From positions 1,488,001-1,552,000 of the forward strand of contig NZ_CP083582.1 in assembly GCF_020091585.1 (NCBI RefSeq): DNA of 64,000 bases, given 5' to 3'. Positions within the stretch are counted from its first letter, which is position 1; every line of letters starts with the position of its first letter. Position numbers and translations under genes: made by a program. A model generated the notes under the pieces. The model was not told the origin of the DNA. It was given only the letters and a program-made list of their open reading frames with translations, and did not search any database. Shown piece by piece: positions 46,187 through 55,345 of the stretch. Source of the DNA: Kovacikia minuta CCNUW1. GTDB taxonomy: Bacteria > Cyanobacteriota > Cyanobacteriia > Leptolyngbyales > Leptolyngbyaceae.

Positions 46187-46684
46187 CTAAAATCTGCAAT
46201 CTAAAATGGTGTCCCCTGCAATGTTTGAGAGAAGAGTAGGCAGCATTTCCCCCTGTCCGGCTACCAGGTGCGGAACTCTGTCTGGCAATTTTGCCCAAAA
46301 TAACTCAAACAAAATGGGATCGCGCTGACTTCCACTGGTTTCGTAATGCCGCCAGCGATTTGGGATGTTGCCATCAATCTTAAGATGAAAGAAGTGGCGT
46401 TGCTGCAACGAATAACCGCCCCAGGGCGACATATCGTAGGTGCGATCGCCCAGGTAACGAATCAGTTTCAATCCGACTAATCCCGTTTCTTCACAGGCTT
46501 CGCGCATGACTGCGGCTTCCAGTGTTTCGCCTGGCTCCTGGGTACCTGCGGGAACTTGTATGCCTGCCTCCGGAAAATCGGGATGACTGAACACTAACAG
46601 ACGGTTTTTGTTGGTAATGTAAGCGAGAACTTTGGCGCGAGGTTGCAATAAAACAATTCTCCATTCAGTAGGGATACAACCCAA
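46187..46684 (-). CDS. NUDIX hydrolase
   Basis: 165 residues. The Nudix box is GTQEPGETLEAAVMREACEE followed by TGL, fully conserved. RAKVLAYITNKNRLLVFSHPDF is a typical N-terminal strand pair. The body differs from the 36.9-kb NUDIX protein, so this is a separate subfamily. It lies downstream of a glycosyltransferase gene but behind a terminator, so it is probably transcribed on its own. Confidence 0.92.
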   Translation of the reverse strand: MGCIPTEWRIVLLQPRAKVLAYITNKNRLLVFSHPDFPEAGIQVPAGTQEPGETLEAAVMREACEETGLVGLKLIRYLGDRTYDMSPWGGYSLQQRHFFHLKIDGNIPNRWRHYETSGSQRDPILFELFWAKLPDRVPHLVAGQGEMLPTLLSNIAGDTILDCRF

Positions 46685-46716
46685 TTCAAGCAGGATACAA
46701 ACCCAGTGTCTTTAAA

Positions 46717-46746
46717 AGAAGAGACGCGATCAATCGCGTCTCTTCT
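46717..46746 (-). terminator. Rho-independent terminator downstream of the 46.8-kb glycosyltransferase
   Basis: A perfect 14-base inverted repeat, AGAAGAGACGCGAT and its complement around a CA loop, is followed on the minus strand by TTTT. It lies 20 bases past the glycosyltransferase stop. Confidence 0.85.
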
Positions 46747-46765
46747 GTAACTGCACGACTCGGTT

Positions 46766-48157
46766 CTAGGCAGAAACCGCCTTAGAGCTTGCCACGTAGG
46801 TGCTGGCAACTTCTGCTCGGCGGGGCAGTGGTTCATTCCACAGCAGTTCACTGGAGATGGACTGCGCCAGCAGATGACGGTAAAGATTACTCAAATGTAC
46901 TGCCACACCCGACCAGCTAAAGTTTTGCTGAACCCGGAGTGATGCCTGCTTTCTGAGTTTCCTTGCCCAGATTTCGTCGGATAGGATACGATCGATCGCC
47001 TGTGCAAACCCATCCACATCCTGGGGGGGGACTAACAATCCGGTTTCTTCTGGTACGACGGAAAACTTCAGTCCGCCCACATCCGAAGCAACAACGGGAG
47101 TCCCGCAAGCCATCGCTTCGATCGCCACCAGTCCAAAGGGTTCGTAATGACTGGGGATCACACTCACATCCGCTGCTGTGTAGTAGAGTGGTAGCAAGTC
47201 ATGTCCAACCCGTCCAGCAAACAGGGTTTGTTCGGTCAAGCCAAGCTCGGCCACAATGCGTTCAATGCGCTCCCGCTCCTCTCCATCAACGGAGCCTGGC
47301 TCACTGCCACCGACGATTACAAGGCGCAAATTGGTGTGGTCCTTCAACTCGGCACAGGCTCGTACCAAAGTCTCAATTCCTTTGCGTGGATCAAATCTTC
47401 CGACATAGAGAATGATTGCCTCATTTTGCTTCAGCCCCAATTTTGCTCTGGCTTCAGCCTTGGGGATGGTGTGGAAGGTGCTGATGTCGGTACCACAGGG
47501 AATGACCTCGATGCAGCCCTGCTGGGAAACCAGGGTGCGTAGCATTTCTTCTTCCTGGGGGCTGGTCGCAACCACGCAGTTGGCTTGCTCTAGAATTTGT
47601 TGTTCCACCGCTAAGCGGGTATCGGCGATCGCAGGCTTGTGTGGGACTGCCTGATACTTCACGGCACCCAGGGAGTGGTAGGTGTGAACCAATTGAATGT
47701 TGCTCGCCTCTCGCAGACGCAAACCGACCCAGGCAGACATCCAATAATTGGTATGGATCAGTGGATAGTTCGTTCCTTCCTTGCTTTGAAACTTCTGGAA
47801 AGATTCCACAAATTCTGGCATGTAGTCAAACAGTTGATCGCGGGGAATAAATTCCTCCGGCCCAGCCGTTAGACGAATGGTGCGGCAGTGCGGTGAATGT
47901 TGAACAATTTTGGCGTCATCAGGACGGCTCTTGCGCGTAAACATATCCACTTGCCAGCCCAACTTTGCCAGTGCTTCCCCTACTTTGCGAACATACACAT
48001 TTTGTCCACCCGCTTCTTCTTTGCCAATTTCCGCTGCCGGATCACCATGATCCGAAATCAGGGCGATCGCCTGCCGATTGGGAGCATTCCTGCGGGAAGA
48101 AACGTAGGGTGAAGTCGCAGAGGCAACGGGAACGATGGACTTTGAATTGTTTGTCAT
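46766..48157 (-). CDS. GT4 glycosyltransferase (sucrose-phosphate-synthase-like)
   Basis: 463 residues. GT-B fold: the N-terminal HGDPAAEIGKEEAGGQNVYV glycine motif, HTYHSLGAVKYQ, and the C-terminal VGRFDPRKGIETLVRAC, SHYEPFGLVAIEAMACGTPVVASDVGG with the E-x7-E donor-site pair. The GGQNVYV region resembles sucrose synthase/SPS and MshA proteins. The acceptor is unknown. It is 47 bases downstream of a second GT4 gene on the same strand, so the two probably form an operon for an envelope or soluble glycan. It ends with its own terminator. Confidence 0.92.
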   Translation of the reverse strand: MTNNSKSIVPVASATSPYVSSRRNAPNRQAIALISDHGDPAAEIGKEEAGGQNVYVRKVGEALAKLGWQVDMFTRKSRPDDAKIVQHSPHCRTIRLTAGPEEFIPRDQLFDYMPEFVESFQKFQSKEGTNYPLIHTNYWMSAWVGLRLREASNIQLVHTYHSLGAVKYQAVPHKPAIADTRLAVEQQILEQANCVVATSPQEEEMLRTLVSQQGCIEVIPCGTDISTFHTIPKAEARAKLGLKQNEAIILYVGRFDPRKGIETLVRACAELKDHTNLRLVIVGGSEPGSVDGEERERIERIVAELGLTEQTLFAGRVGHDLLPLYYTAADVSVIPSHYEPFGLVAIEAMACGTPVVASDVGGLKFSVVPEETGLLVPPQDVDGFAQAIDRILSDEIWARKLRKQASLRVQQNFSWSGVAVHLSNLYRHLLAQSISSELLWNEPLPRRAEVASTYVASSKAVSA

Positions 48158-48204
48158 AACTTTTCCTCACAAAAAAGGTGGAGCTTTACAGATCCACCTG
48201 GTGA

Positions 48205-49290
48205 TTAAACGGGTTGACTGACTGACTTAAGTAACTGTTGAACCGTAGGACTGGAAGTAAGTCGGTCTGCCAAAATTTGGCGATAAACCGCTTCATAACC
48301 GTCGGTCATACTCTGGTAACTGAAGTTTTGCACGACGTGTTGGCGACAGACATGGCGATCAATTTCGGTGATGTGGTCGATCGCAGCCACACACTCATCC
48401 ACACTGCGGCAAAGGAACCCGGTTTTGCCATGAACAATTAGTTCAGACGTTGAACCCAATTCCATCGCAATCACAGGCGTTCCAGTCACCATCGATTCCG
48501 TCATGACTAACCCAAAAGGTTCGCGCCAGGTAATGGGGAACAAGGTTGCCACCGCATTACCCATCAGCACACTTTTCTGGGCATGGTTTGCCTCACCCAG
48601 GTACTCGATCTGCTGACCATCTATGTGGGGTTTCAATTGCTGTTCAAAATAATCCCGATCGACCTTATCGATCTTGCCTGCCAGCTTTAAGCGCCAACCG
48701 GAACGTTGCGCAATTTCAATGGCTAAGTGAGGTCCTTTTTCTGGCGAAAGCCGACCCAGAAAAGCTAAATAGGGAGGATCGCTGGGTTGGGGATAAAACT
48801 GATAGGTGGATGGGTCAATGCCGTTGTAGACCGTTGCCGCGTAGTTCAGCCCCAATTCAGGTTTCCGCTGAGCATCTGAAATACTCACAAATGGCTGATG
48901 GCGGGCACGGGCGTAAATTTTTTCATTATCTGGATTAAAGACTCCATGCAGGGTATGAACGGTGGGAGTTTTGACCAGATTGGCATAGGGCAGTGCGGTA
49001 TGCCCAACGTGGGAGTGAATAATATCAAACTCATCGGCTCGTTCGTACACCTTACTGAGTTGCAGCATCTCATAGATACCGTACTCTTTCACATTTGGGT
49101 CCAGTCGAATTGCTTGAGGATGACCCGACTCAAGCTTTGCAAGCGTGATTGAATCCCCGGTTGCAAACAGCGTTACCTCATGCCCCCGACGCACTAGCTC
49201 ATCAGTCAAAAGACCAACCACTAGCTCGATGCCGCCGTAGGCTGGGGGAGGCACACGCTCCCACAGTGGGGCAATCTGGGCAATCCGCAT
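48205..49290 (-). CDS. GT4 glycosyltransferase
   Basis: 361 residues from ATG 49290, which has a perfect AGGAGG eight bases upstream; an in-frame start at 49362 is less likely. GT-B fold: PLWERVPPPAYGGIELVVG, FDIIHSHVGH, FLGRLSPEKGPHLAIEIA and WREPFGLVMTESMVTGTPVIAMELG. Related to GT4 proteins common near the first GT4 in cyanobacteria. The donor and acceptor are unknown. First gene of the GT4 pair, divergent from the GT2-TPR gene across 347 bases. Confidence 0.93.
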   Translation of the reverse strand: MRIAQIAPLWERVPPPAYGGIELVVGLLTDELVRRGHEVTLFATGDSITLAKLESGHPQAIRLDPNVKEYGIYEMLQLSKVYERADEFDIIHSHVGHTALPYANLVKTPTVHTLHGVFNPDNEKIYARARHQPFVSISDAQRKPELGLNYAATVYNGIDPSTYQFYPQPSDPPYLAFLGRLSPEKGPHLAIEIAQRSGWRLKLAGKIDKVDRDYFEQQLKPHIDGQQIEYLGEANHAQKSVLMGNAVATLFPITWREPFGLVMTESMVTGTPVIAMELGSTSELIVHGKTGFLCRSVDECVAAIDHITEIDRHVCRQHVVQNFSYQSMTDGYEAVYRQILADRLTSSPTVQQLLKSVSQPV

Positions 49291-49637
49291 AACAAACCTC
49301 CTGAAATTTAACGTAGTAGAAGCACAATCCTTGGAAGGGATGAAAGGCGTGCGTTCAAACAACTCAACTTTTCGTTAGAGTTTAGTTAGATTACGAACTG
49401 TATCGTTAGGCTGCGTATCCTATCAGAAAATGAAACTTAGTCAAGATTTTAATAGAAGTTTTAAAATCTTTCAATGGGGAAATTTCGCCTTTCGTGAGTG
49501 GGGATAACCGAACCTGGGAAAACTATCGGTGTGCTGAAAGAATGAATGGATTGCCCAATTAGCGATCGCTCAATATCAGCAATCTATGCGAACCAGGCAA
49601 TCAGCACATCTACCTACAGACAGGAGAGTTAAATAGC
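49291..49637. promoter_or_regulatory. Divergent intergenic region between two glycosyltransferase genes
   Basis: 347 bases with the AGGAGG of the GT4 gene on one side and AGGAGAG of the GT2-TPR gene on the other. The centre is AT-rich, with the only long stretch free of heptamer repeats in this part of the window. No gene is seen. It must hold both promoters, but I cannot place them precisely. Confidence 0.45.
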
Positions 49638-50795
49638 ATGGGACAATTAAATGCCTCTCCCCAGACGTTTGTTTCCCTTTGCATGATTGTTAAAAATGAA
49701 GGGAAACATCTGGCCCGATGTCTGGCAAGTGCACAGCCCTATGTAGATGAAATCGTTATTATTGATACGGGTTCCCAGGACAATACCCTGGAAATTGCTG
49801 CCCAGTTTGGGGCCAAGGTGGACTTTTTTAAGTGGTGTGATGACTTCGCCGCTGCACGCAATTATTCCCTTTCTAAAGTTTCAGGCGAATGGGTTTTGCA
49901 CCTCGACGCGGATGAAGAGTTGATCGTTGAAGATCTTGATTTTCATCAACAGCTTCTGGCTCAACCCGATGTGCTGATCCATGCAGTGACCAGAACCGAT
50001 ATTAATGTACCGGAAGCGGCATTTTTGGGGGGATTTCACGCCAGGGTATTTCGCAATTTACCTGGGTTTCGCTACGTCAATCGCTACCATGAGCAACTCC
50101 AGTACCAGGGCGATCGCCCCTTAGTTTACAACCATCTTGAGGGGGTCAAGATTCTGCATTATGGCAATAGCGATGAGGCCGCCCTGCGAGAAAAAACCCT
50201 GACTCGCGATATTCCCATTCTGGAATCAATCCACCAGCAGGAAGGGTTAAGCTTTTGGCTACTGGATTGTCTGGCACGCAACTATCTTCGTACTGACCAG
50301 TTCGATAAAGCCCAGAACTGTTACCAGGAAGCCTTCGATCGCCTCCTGCCCCACCTGATTGGGGGCGAAAAACCCGATGGCTTCTACTGGGTGCCAACCC
50401 TGATGCATTTCATGGCAGCCCAGGCACTGGAGCGCAATGATTTTGAAACTGCCCGTTTGCTTTGCCAGCGAGGTCTAGAGTGGTGCCCCACCCACCTGCC
50501 CTTAACCTACATGGCAGGCAGCATGCTGCTCGAACTGGGATTTCCGCTAGGAGCGATCGCCTATTTTGAGCAATGCCTCCACCTGGCTCAGACCAGCCAC
50601 TTTTACAGCAGAGAACCCTTTGTTCCAACCCTGCTAAACCTTGATCCCGCTTGTGGCATCGGTCTTGCCCAGATGGAACTCAAAAACTGGGAGCTGGCGA
50701 CCGCCGCATTTGAACGCGCACTTTCCTTTGACCCTAATTGTGAAATAGCTCAGCAAAACCTGGAAACAATCAAGGGAGTAAAGGATGGAGAGTAG
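49638..50795 (+). CDS. GT2 glycosyltransferase with TPR domain
   Basis: 385 residues. GT2 catalytic domain about 10-230: VSLCMIVKNEGKHLARCLAS, VDEIVIIDTGSQDNTLEIA, WCDDFAAARNYSLS and LHLDADEEL with the DxD. C-terminal TPR-like helices follow (about 245-380: FDKAQNCYQEAFDRLLPHL, ATAAFERALSFDPNCEIAQQ). SunS-like glycosyltransferases of this layout occur with peptide or protein glycosylation, while other homologues act on polysaccharides. ATG preceded by AGGAGAG. The stop is followed at once by GTGTCAG-type repeats. Confidence 0.93.
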   Translation: MGQLNASPQTFVSLCMIVKNEGKHLARCLASAQPYVDEIVIIDTGSQDNTLEIAAQFGAKVDFFKWCDDFAAARNYSLSKVSGEWVLHLDADEELIVEDLDFHQQLLAQPDVLIHAVTRTDINVPEAAFLGGFHARVFRNLPGFRYVNRYHEQLQYQGDRPLVYNHLEGVKILHYGNSDEAALREKTLTRDIPILESIHQQEGLSFWLLDCLARNYLRTDQFDKAQNCYQEAFDRLLPHLIGGEKPDGFYWVPTLMHFMAAQALERNDFETARLLCQRGLEWCPTHLPLTYMAGSMLLELGFPLGAIAYFEQCLHLAQTSHFYSREPFVPTLLNLDPACGIGLAQMELKNWELATAAFERALSFDPNCEIAQQNLETIKGVKDGE

Positions 50796-50886
50796 GTGTC
50801 AGGTGCTAGATGTCAGGTGCCAGATATAAAGAAAGAATAAAGGACAAAGGAGAAAGAACAAAAGGACAGGTTTTATCCTTTATCCT
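50790..50886. repeat. Heptamer tract between GT2-TPR and dtd
   Basis: AGGTGTC/AGGTGCT units on the left, AAAGGAC-type units, then TATCCTT/CAGCCTT on the right. Lies between convergent genes. Confidence 0.7.
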
Positions 50887-51336
50887 TCAGCCTTCAGCCT
50901 TTTCTAGAACTATCGTTACCGGACCCTCATTCCCAATATCTACCTGCATCCTGGCACCAAACTTACCCGTTTCCACCCGTAAGCCGCTGGTTCGGAGTTT
51001 GGTCACAAATTGGTCGTAGAGAATTTCTGCTTGAACAGGATGAGCGGCGCGATCGAAGGAAGGACGACGCCCCTTGCGGCAATCTCCATAAAGGGTAAAC
51101 TGACTAATCACCAGTAACTCTCCCCCAATTTCTTGAACGGATTTGTCAAACCGTCCGTCCTCCCCATCTGGGAACAGGCGTAGTTCCAGGCATTTGCGCA
51201 CCATCCAATCCAGTTCAGCTTCGGTATCAGTATCCGAAATTCCCACCAGTAAATTGAGTCCCCGCCCAATTTTGCCAATGACCTTCCCATCGACTGTAAC
51301 CTGAGAGGAACTGACTCGCTGGATGACAACCCGCAT
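50887..51336 (-). CDS. dtd: D-aminoacyl-tRNA deacylase
   Basis: 149 residues from ATG 51336 ([20 protein letters not shown]), the family's standard start; an upstream in-frame start exists but is repeat-derived. It hydrolyses D-aminoacyl (and Gly-Ala mischarged) tRNA. Seen: [35 protein letters not shown] with the SQxT catalytic loop, and [19 protein letters not shown] with the G-x-F-G-A-x-M-x-V signature. Confidence 0.95.
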   Translation of the reverse strand: MRVVIQRVSSSQVTVDGKVIGKIGRGLNLLVGISDTDTEAELDWMVRKCLELRLFPDGEDGRFDKSVQEIGGELLVISQFTLYGDCRKGRRPSFDRAAHPVQAEILYDQFVTKLRTSGLRVETGKFGARMQVDIGNEGPVTIVLEKAEG

Positions 51337-51433
51337 AGATAAAGTTATGAGTTTTGAGTTTAGGAAGGAATTATAAGCTGGTGAGGATTTCTGGAAGGTT
51401 AAAGTTAGGCAGTCAAAACTCAAAACTTAAAAC

Positions 51434-51724
51434 TTAAAACTTAGGATGAAATCGAGGGTGGAGCAGGCGATCGACCGGCTTTCCCTGATTAAGGTGTTGA
51501 GCAATGATGGGGGGGACATCTTCTGGCTTGACGCGGCAATACCAGATCTCATCCGGAAGCACCCGTACCGTTGGTCCCATATTGCACTGCCCCTGGCATT
51601 CACTGGCAACGATCGTGACATCAGCAAGGGGCTTTTCCAGGAAAGCTTCCAGCACTTTTGCTGAGCCATTCCTCAGACAATTGACATACTGACAAACCAG
51701 CACCTGCCGACCATCGTTGCCCAT
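51434..51724 (-). CDS. Thioredoxin-like [2Fe-2S] ferredoxin
   Basis: 96 residues. Cys11, Cys16, Cys44 and Cys48 (VLVCQYVNCLRNGS and SECQGQCNMGPTVRV) form the [2Fe-2S] site of the thioredoxin-like (Fd3-type) ferredoxins; the fold is fused to HoxE/NuoE in other proteins. It is an electron carrier of unknown partner in the cytosol. It lies 109 bases downstream of the CobW gene on the same strand. Confidence 0.92.
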   Translation of the reverse strand: MGNDGRQVLVCQYVNCLRNGSAKVLEAFLEKPLADVTIVASECQGQCNMGPTVRVLPDEIWYCRVKPEDVPPIIAQHLNQGKPVDRLLHPRFHPKF

Positions 51725-51833
51725 TATTTAAGGTTGCAAATAATAATACTCCGCTCTACACCCGATCGCGATCAGCCACCTACAGTGAACGCAAAGCGGA
51801 TAGCTGATTGCGACGGACTCTTTTCTCAACGCC

Positions 51834-52971
51834 TTACCGTCCAAAACCCTTACCTCGGTTGGAAGCAGGTAGGGTGAAGCAATGTTCAATCTGCGATCGT
51901 AGCGTTTCGTGATCCAGATTTTGCCCAATCAACACCAACTGGTTTTTGGGAGTGCCCTTCCATTCATCGTCGTCTAATGAAAAGCGCTTGCCACTTAAGT
52001 GGAAAATGTGTCGTTTTGGGCTTTCATGGAACCAGAGAATTCCCTTTGCCCGAAACACATTCTCCGGCAGTTGGTTATCCAGAAAGAACTGAAACTTCTT
52101 GATATCAAATGGTTTGTCGCTTTCAATCGAAACCGACGTGAAACCATCATTTTCCAGGTGATTGGAGTGGTGATGGTGATGATCATGGGTACAATGCCCG
52201 TGGTCGTGGTCACAGGCTGAGTGGTCGTGCTCATCATGGTCATGATGCTCGTGGTCATGATGGGCATGACCGTGGTGATCGTCGCTTGCAGTTGTTTTAG
52301 CTGCATCAAAATATTTGTCGGACTCAAACAAACCAACACTCAGCAGCATTGGCAGGGGCACTTGTCCCTTAACTGTCCGAAGAATTCTGGCACCCTCTTT
52401 GACATCCCGAATCTTAATTTCCAAGGAATCCAGGTCTGCCTCATCTACCAGGTCGGCTTTGTTCAGCAGAATGATGTCGCCATAGGCAATCTGGCTGTGG
52501 GCAGCTTCGCTATTAAACAGATCCAAACTGTAGTTTTCTGCATCCACAACAGTAATGATGGAATCCAGACGAGTCATATCCCGCAACTCAGTGCCCAGGA
52601 AGGTCAGCGCAACCGGCAGAGGGTCGGCAAGTCCTGTGGTTTCAACTACCAGGTAATCGATCGCGTCCTGCCGCCTCTAAAACTTTATAAACTGCTTCTA
52701 CAAGGTCATTATTGATAGTGCAACAGATGCAGCCATTGCTCAATTCCACCATGCTGTTATCGGCATCGGTCGTCACAATCAACTCATTATCAATACCAAT
52801 TTCCCCAAATTCATTTACCAGAACAGCGGTCTTCAATCCCTGCTGGTTCGTCAGAATATAGTTAAGTAGCGTTGTTTTGCCACTGCCCAAAAAGCCTGTG
52901 ATGATGGTAACGGGTAGACCATTTTTGGGAGCTTCTTCCATGGTTGAAGCGAGATTAACTGCTGATTGCAT
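51834..52971 (-). pseudogene. CobW/COG0523 zinc metallochaperone GTPase, frameshifted
   Basis: The first part (from ATG 52971) has P-loop TGFLGSGKTTLLNYI, the metal motif GCICC, and NDLVEAVYKVLEAAGR. One extra base near 52660-52665 moves the frame. Deleting it gives IDYLVVETTGLADPLPVALT, including switch II, joining RLDSIITVVDAENYS and the rest. The His-rich stretch (residues of the type HHDHEHHDHDEHDH and CTHDHHHHH) separates the GTPase and CobW-C domains. The intact protein would be about 378 residues. Family role: zinc (or cobalt) delivery, often Zur-regulated; I see no clear Zur box upstream. Confidence 0.92.
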
Positions 52972-53084
52972 AGCGCGAATGTGCGGGAGGTCAGAAAATG
53001 GACTTTGAGTACTGTAGTTAAGGGTATAGCGGCAGAGGCGATCGCGCCATACCCTATTCCCCTATTATTGCCTTGAGAATTAAG

Positions 53085-53204
53085 AGTTTTGAGTTTTAAG
53101 TTTTAAGTTTTAAGTTGAATGTGAGGAGCGAGGAAATTTTTTATCCTTCAGCCTTCAGCCTTTATCCTTTACCCCCTACACCCTACACCCCCTAATTCAG
53201 CGCC
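53085..53204. repeat. Heptamer tract upstream of cysS
   Basis: TTTTGAG/TTTTAAG units, then TTCAGCC-type, then TACACCC units, ending at the cysS start. Confidence 0.7.
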
Positions 53205-54644
53205 ATGCCTTTGACGATTTACAACTCCCTCACCCGCCAAAAAGAACCATTTGAGCCGATCGAACCGGGCAAGGTGCGGATGTATGTCTGTGGCATTACG
53301 GCTTACAACTACTTCCACGTGGGCAATGCCAGGGTATTTATTATTTTTGATGTCGTGCGGCGTTACCTGATGTGGCGAGGCTATCAGGTTCGATATGTTC
53401 AAAACTTTACCGATATCGATGACAAGATCCTGAAACGGGCGATCGCAGAAGGCAGCACCATGCAAGAAGTTGCCGATCGCTTTATTGATGCCTACTTCGA
53501 AGATGCCGACCGGCTCAATATCCTGCGGGCAGACTCCTATCCTAGAGCGACCCACACGATCAACGGAATTCAACGCCTGATCCATGAATTGGAGCAACGC
53601 CATTACGCCTATGCCGCCGATGGAGACGTTTACTATGCCGTCCGCCAGTTTCCCCACTACGGCAAACTTTCTGGCCGCAAACTAGACGACATGCAGGCTG
53701 GAGCCAGTGGTCGGGTCGATGAAGAAGAGGGCGACAAAAAGAAAGACCCGTTCGATTTTGCCCTCTGGAAAGCCGCAAAACCCGGTGAACCCGCCTGGGA
53801 ATCCCCCTGGGGGGCAGGGCGTCCCGGTTGGCACATCGAATGCTCAGCAATGGTGCGGCAGGAATTGGGCGAGTCGATCGATATCCACGCAGGGGGGATG
53901 GATCTCACCTTTCCGCATCACGAAAACGAAATTGCCCAAAGTGAAGCGGTGACTGGCAAACCCTTAGCGAATTACTGGATGCATAATGGCTTTGTCAACA
54001 TGGATGGCGAAAAAATGTCTAAATCCCTGGGCAATACTCGCCTTACCCGCGATTTGCTGACGAACTACGACCCAATGGCATTCCGCCTCTTCGTTTTACA
54101 AGCCCATTACCGAAAGCCGATCGACTTCACAGCAGATGCCCTGGAAGCCGCCGAAAGCGGCTGGAAAACCTTAAATGAAGCCTTTCAATACGGTTCTAAA
54201 TTTGCCCAACTACCCGGTTGGTCGAGCGAGCAATCGATTGAACTGGAGCGAGCAATGGTCGATCGCTTTAACGAGGCGATGGACGATGACTTCAATACCC
54301 CTATCGCCCTCTCTGTAATATTTGAGCTGGCAAAAGACCTCCGCCGGGAAGGTAATCTGCTGGTTCATGAAGGGCAACCATCCCTATCCATAAAACAGTT
54401 GCAATGCCAGTGGCAAACCTTTGAGAATCTTTTACAGGTTTTGGGCTTAGAGAATCAACCTGAAGCGGCTCCAACTTTATCCGAGGGCTTAACCGATGCC
54501 GAAATTGAAGCACTGATCCAGCAACGGCAGGACGCGCGACAGGCGAAGAACTGGGTAGAGAGCGATCGTATCCGCAACGAACTCGAAGCACAAGGAATCA
54601 AACTGATTGATAAGGGAAACGTTACCAACTGGTACCGAAGTTAG
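53205..54644 (+). CDS. cysS: Cysteinyl-tRNA synthetase
   Basis: 479 residues. Class I synthetase charging tRNA-Cys. Seen: TRQKEPFEPIEPGKVRMYVCG with zinc ligand Cys29, VQNFTDIDDKILKRA, HIECSAMV, FPHHENEIAQSEA (zinc site) and KMSKSLGN. The HIGH motif reads HVGN, with the second His replaced by Asn, and YDYC-type context reads AYNYF; these are unusual next to the canonical motif. The C-terminal domain (DAEIEALIQQRQDARQAKNW) is normal. Confidence 0.96.
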   Translation: MPLTIYNSLTRQKEPFEPIEPGKVRMYVCGITAYNYFHVGNARVFIIFDVVRRYLMWRGYQVRYVQNFTDIDDKILKRAIAEGSTMQEVADRFIDAYFEDADRLNILRADSYPRATHTINGIQRLIHELEQRHYAYAADGDVYYAVRQFPHYGKLSGRKLDDMQAGASGRVDEEEGDKKKDPFDFALWKAAKPGEPAWESPWGAGRPGWHIECSAMVRQELGESIDIHAGGMDLTFPHHENEIAQSEAVTGKPLANYWMHNGFVNMDGEKMSKSLGNTRLTRDLLTNYDPMAFRLFVLQAHYRKPIDFTADALEAAESGWKTLNEAFQYGSKFAQLPGWSSEQSIELERAMVDRFNEAMDDDFNTPIALSVIFELAKDLRREGNLLVHEGQPSLSIKQLQCQWQTFENLLQVLGLENQPEAAPTLSEGLTDAEIEALIQQRQDARQAKNWVESDRIRNELEAQGIKLIDKGNVTNWYRS

Positions 54645-54850
54645 GTAGGGGGGTAGAGAAAGGATGAAGGATGGAGGATAAAAAAGGCAGAGGGCAGAGG
54701 GCAGAAGGTGGTAGGTGGTAGGTGGTAGGGAAAGGATAAAGGAGAAAGGATAAAGGATAAAAACTATCTCATTACTCCATCCCCTCCTCACCCCTCACCC
54801 CTCATCCCTTATCCCTCACTCCCCATCCCCCCTTCACCCCTGTCTCAAGT
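54645..54850. repeat. Heptamer repeat mosaic downstream of cysS
   Basis: GGCAGAG, GGTGGTA, AAGGATA and CTCATCC blocks in succession. No gene is seen here. Confidence 0.75.
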
Positions 54851-54939
54851 TTTTGTAAAGTGTGACGAGTTTATCTGATTAGTGGGCATCCTAAATGTAA
54901 TTGTTTAGAACCACAAACACATTTATTTGTCATCTATCT

Positions 54940-55182
54940 ATGGGCAGAAAAAAGAACGGTTCCTTCCTTCTGATGGTCATTCTTTGCAGTACTGCGGGTG
55001 TCATTTTGGGTGGCACTTCTAGCTGGGCAGAAAGTAATCAATGTATGAAAGCCGATGTTTTGACTCAGGAGTGCCTCACAAAAAGCCCTATCGTCAAAAC
55101 CGTCGAAGGGATGGGTGTTGGCTTATTAGCAGGCATTGGTGCCGCAATTGGCGCAACCTGGCAAGCAAAACAGGGGAAATAG
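54940..55182 (+). CDS. Small exported protein, unknown
   Basis: 80 residues from ATG 54940. A basic N-terminus (MGRKKNGS) leads to a signal-like hydrophobic segment (FLLMVILCSTAGVILGG) and a probable signal cleavage site near SSWA. The mature part has two Cys (NQCMKADVLTQECL) and a C-terminal glycine-rich hydrophobic segment (GMGVGLLAGIGAAIGAT). No family recognised. Flanked by repeat tracts. Confidence 0.6.
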   Translation: MGRKKNGSFLLMVILCSTAGVILGGTSSWAESNQCMKADVLTQECLTKSPIVKTVEGMGVGLLAGIGAAIGATWQAKQGK

Positions 55183-55189
55183 GCAATGG

Positions 55190-55310
55190 GCGTAGGTGGT
55201 AGAAAGAAGGGTGAGGGGTAAAGGATAGAAATTTCTCTGTTATCCTCCGTTATTCCATCACCTCTACCACCTAACCATCCACAAACTCCATCCTTCAGTT
55301 TTCCTAATCT
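55190..55310. repeat. Heptamer tract between the small exported protein and coiled-coil genes
   Basis: GGTAGAA/GGGTGAG units, TATCCTC and CTACCAC units. No gene is seen here. Confidence 0.55.
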
Positions 55311-55345
55311 CCACTCCCTGCGTTCAATTCCTTGGGATCTGATGC

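Noticed and set aside
52221-52715. Frames opposite the CobW His-rich region
   Set aside because: Val/Met repeats are the antisense reading of His/Asp codons.
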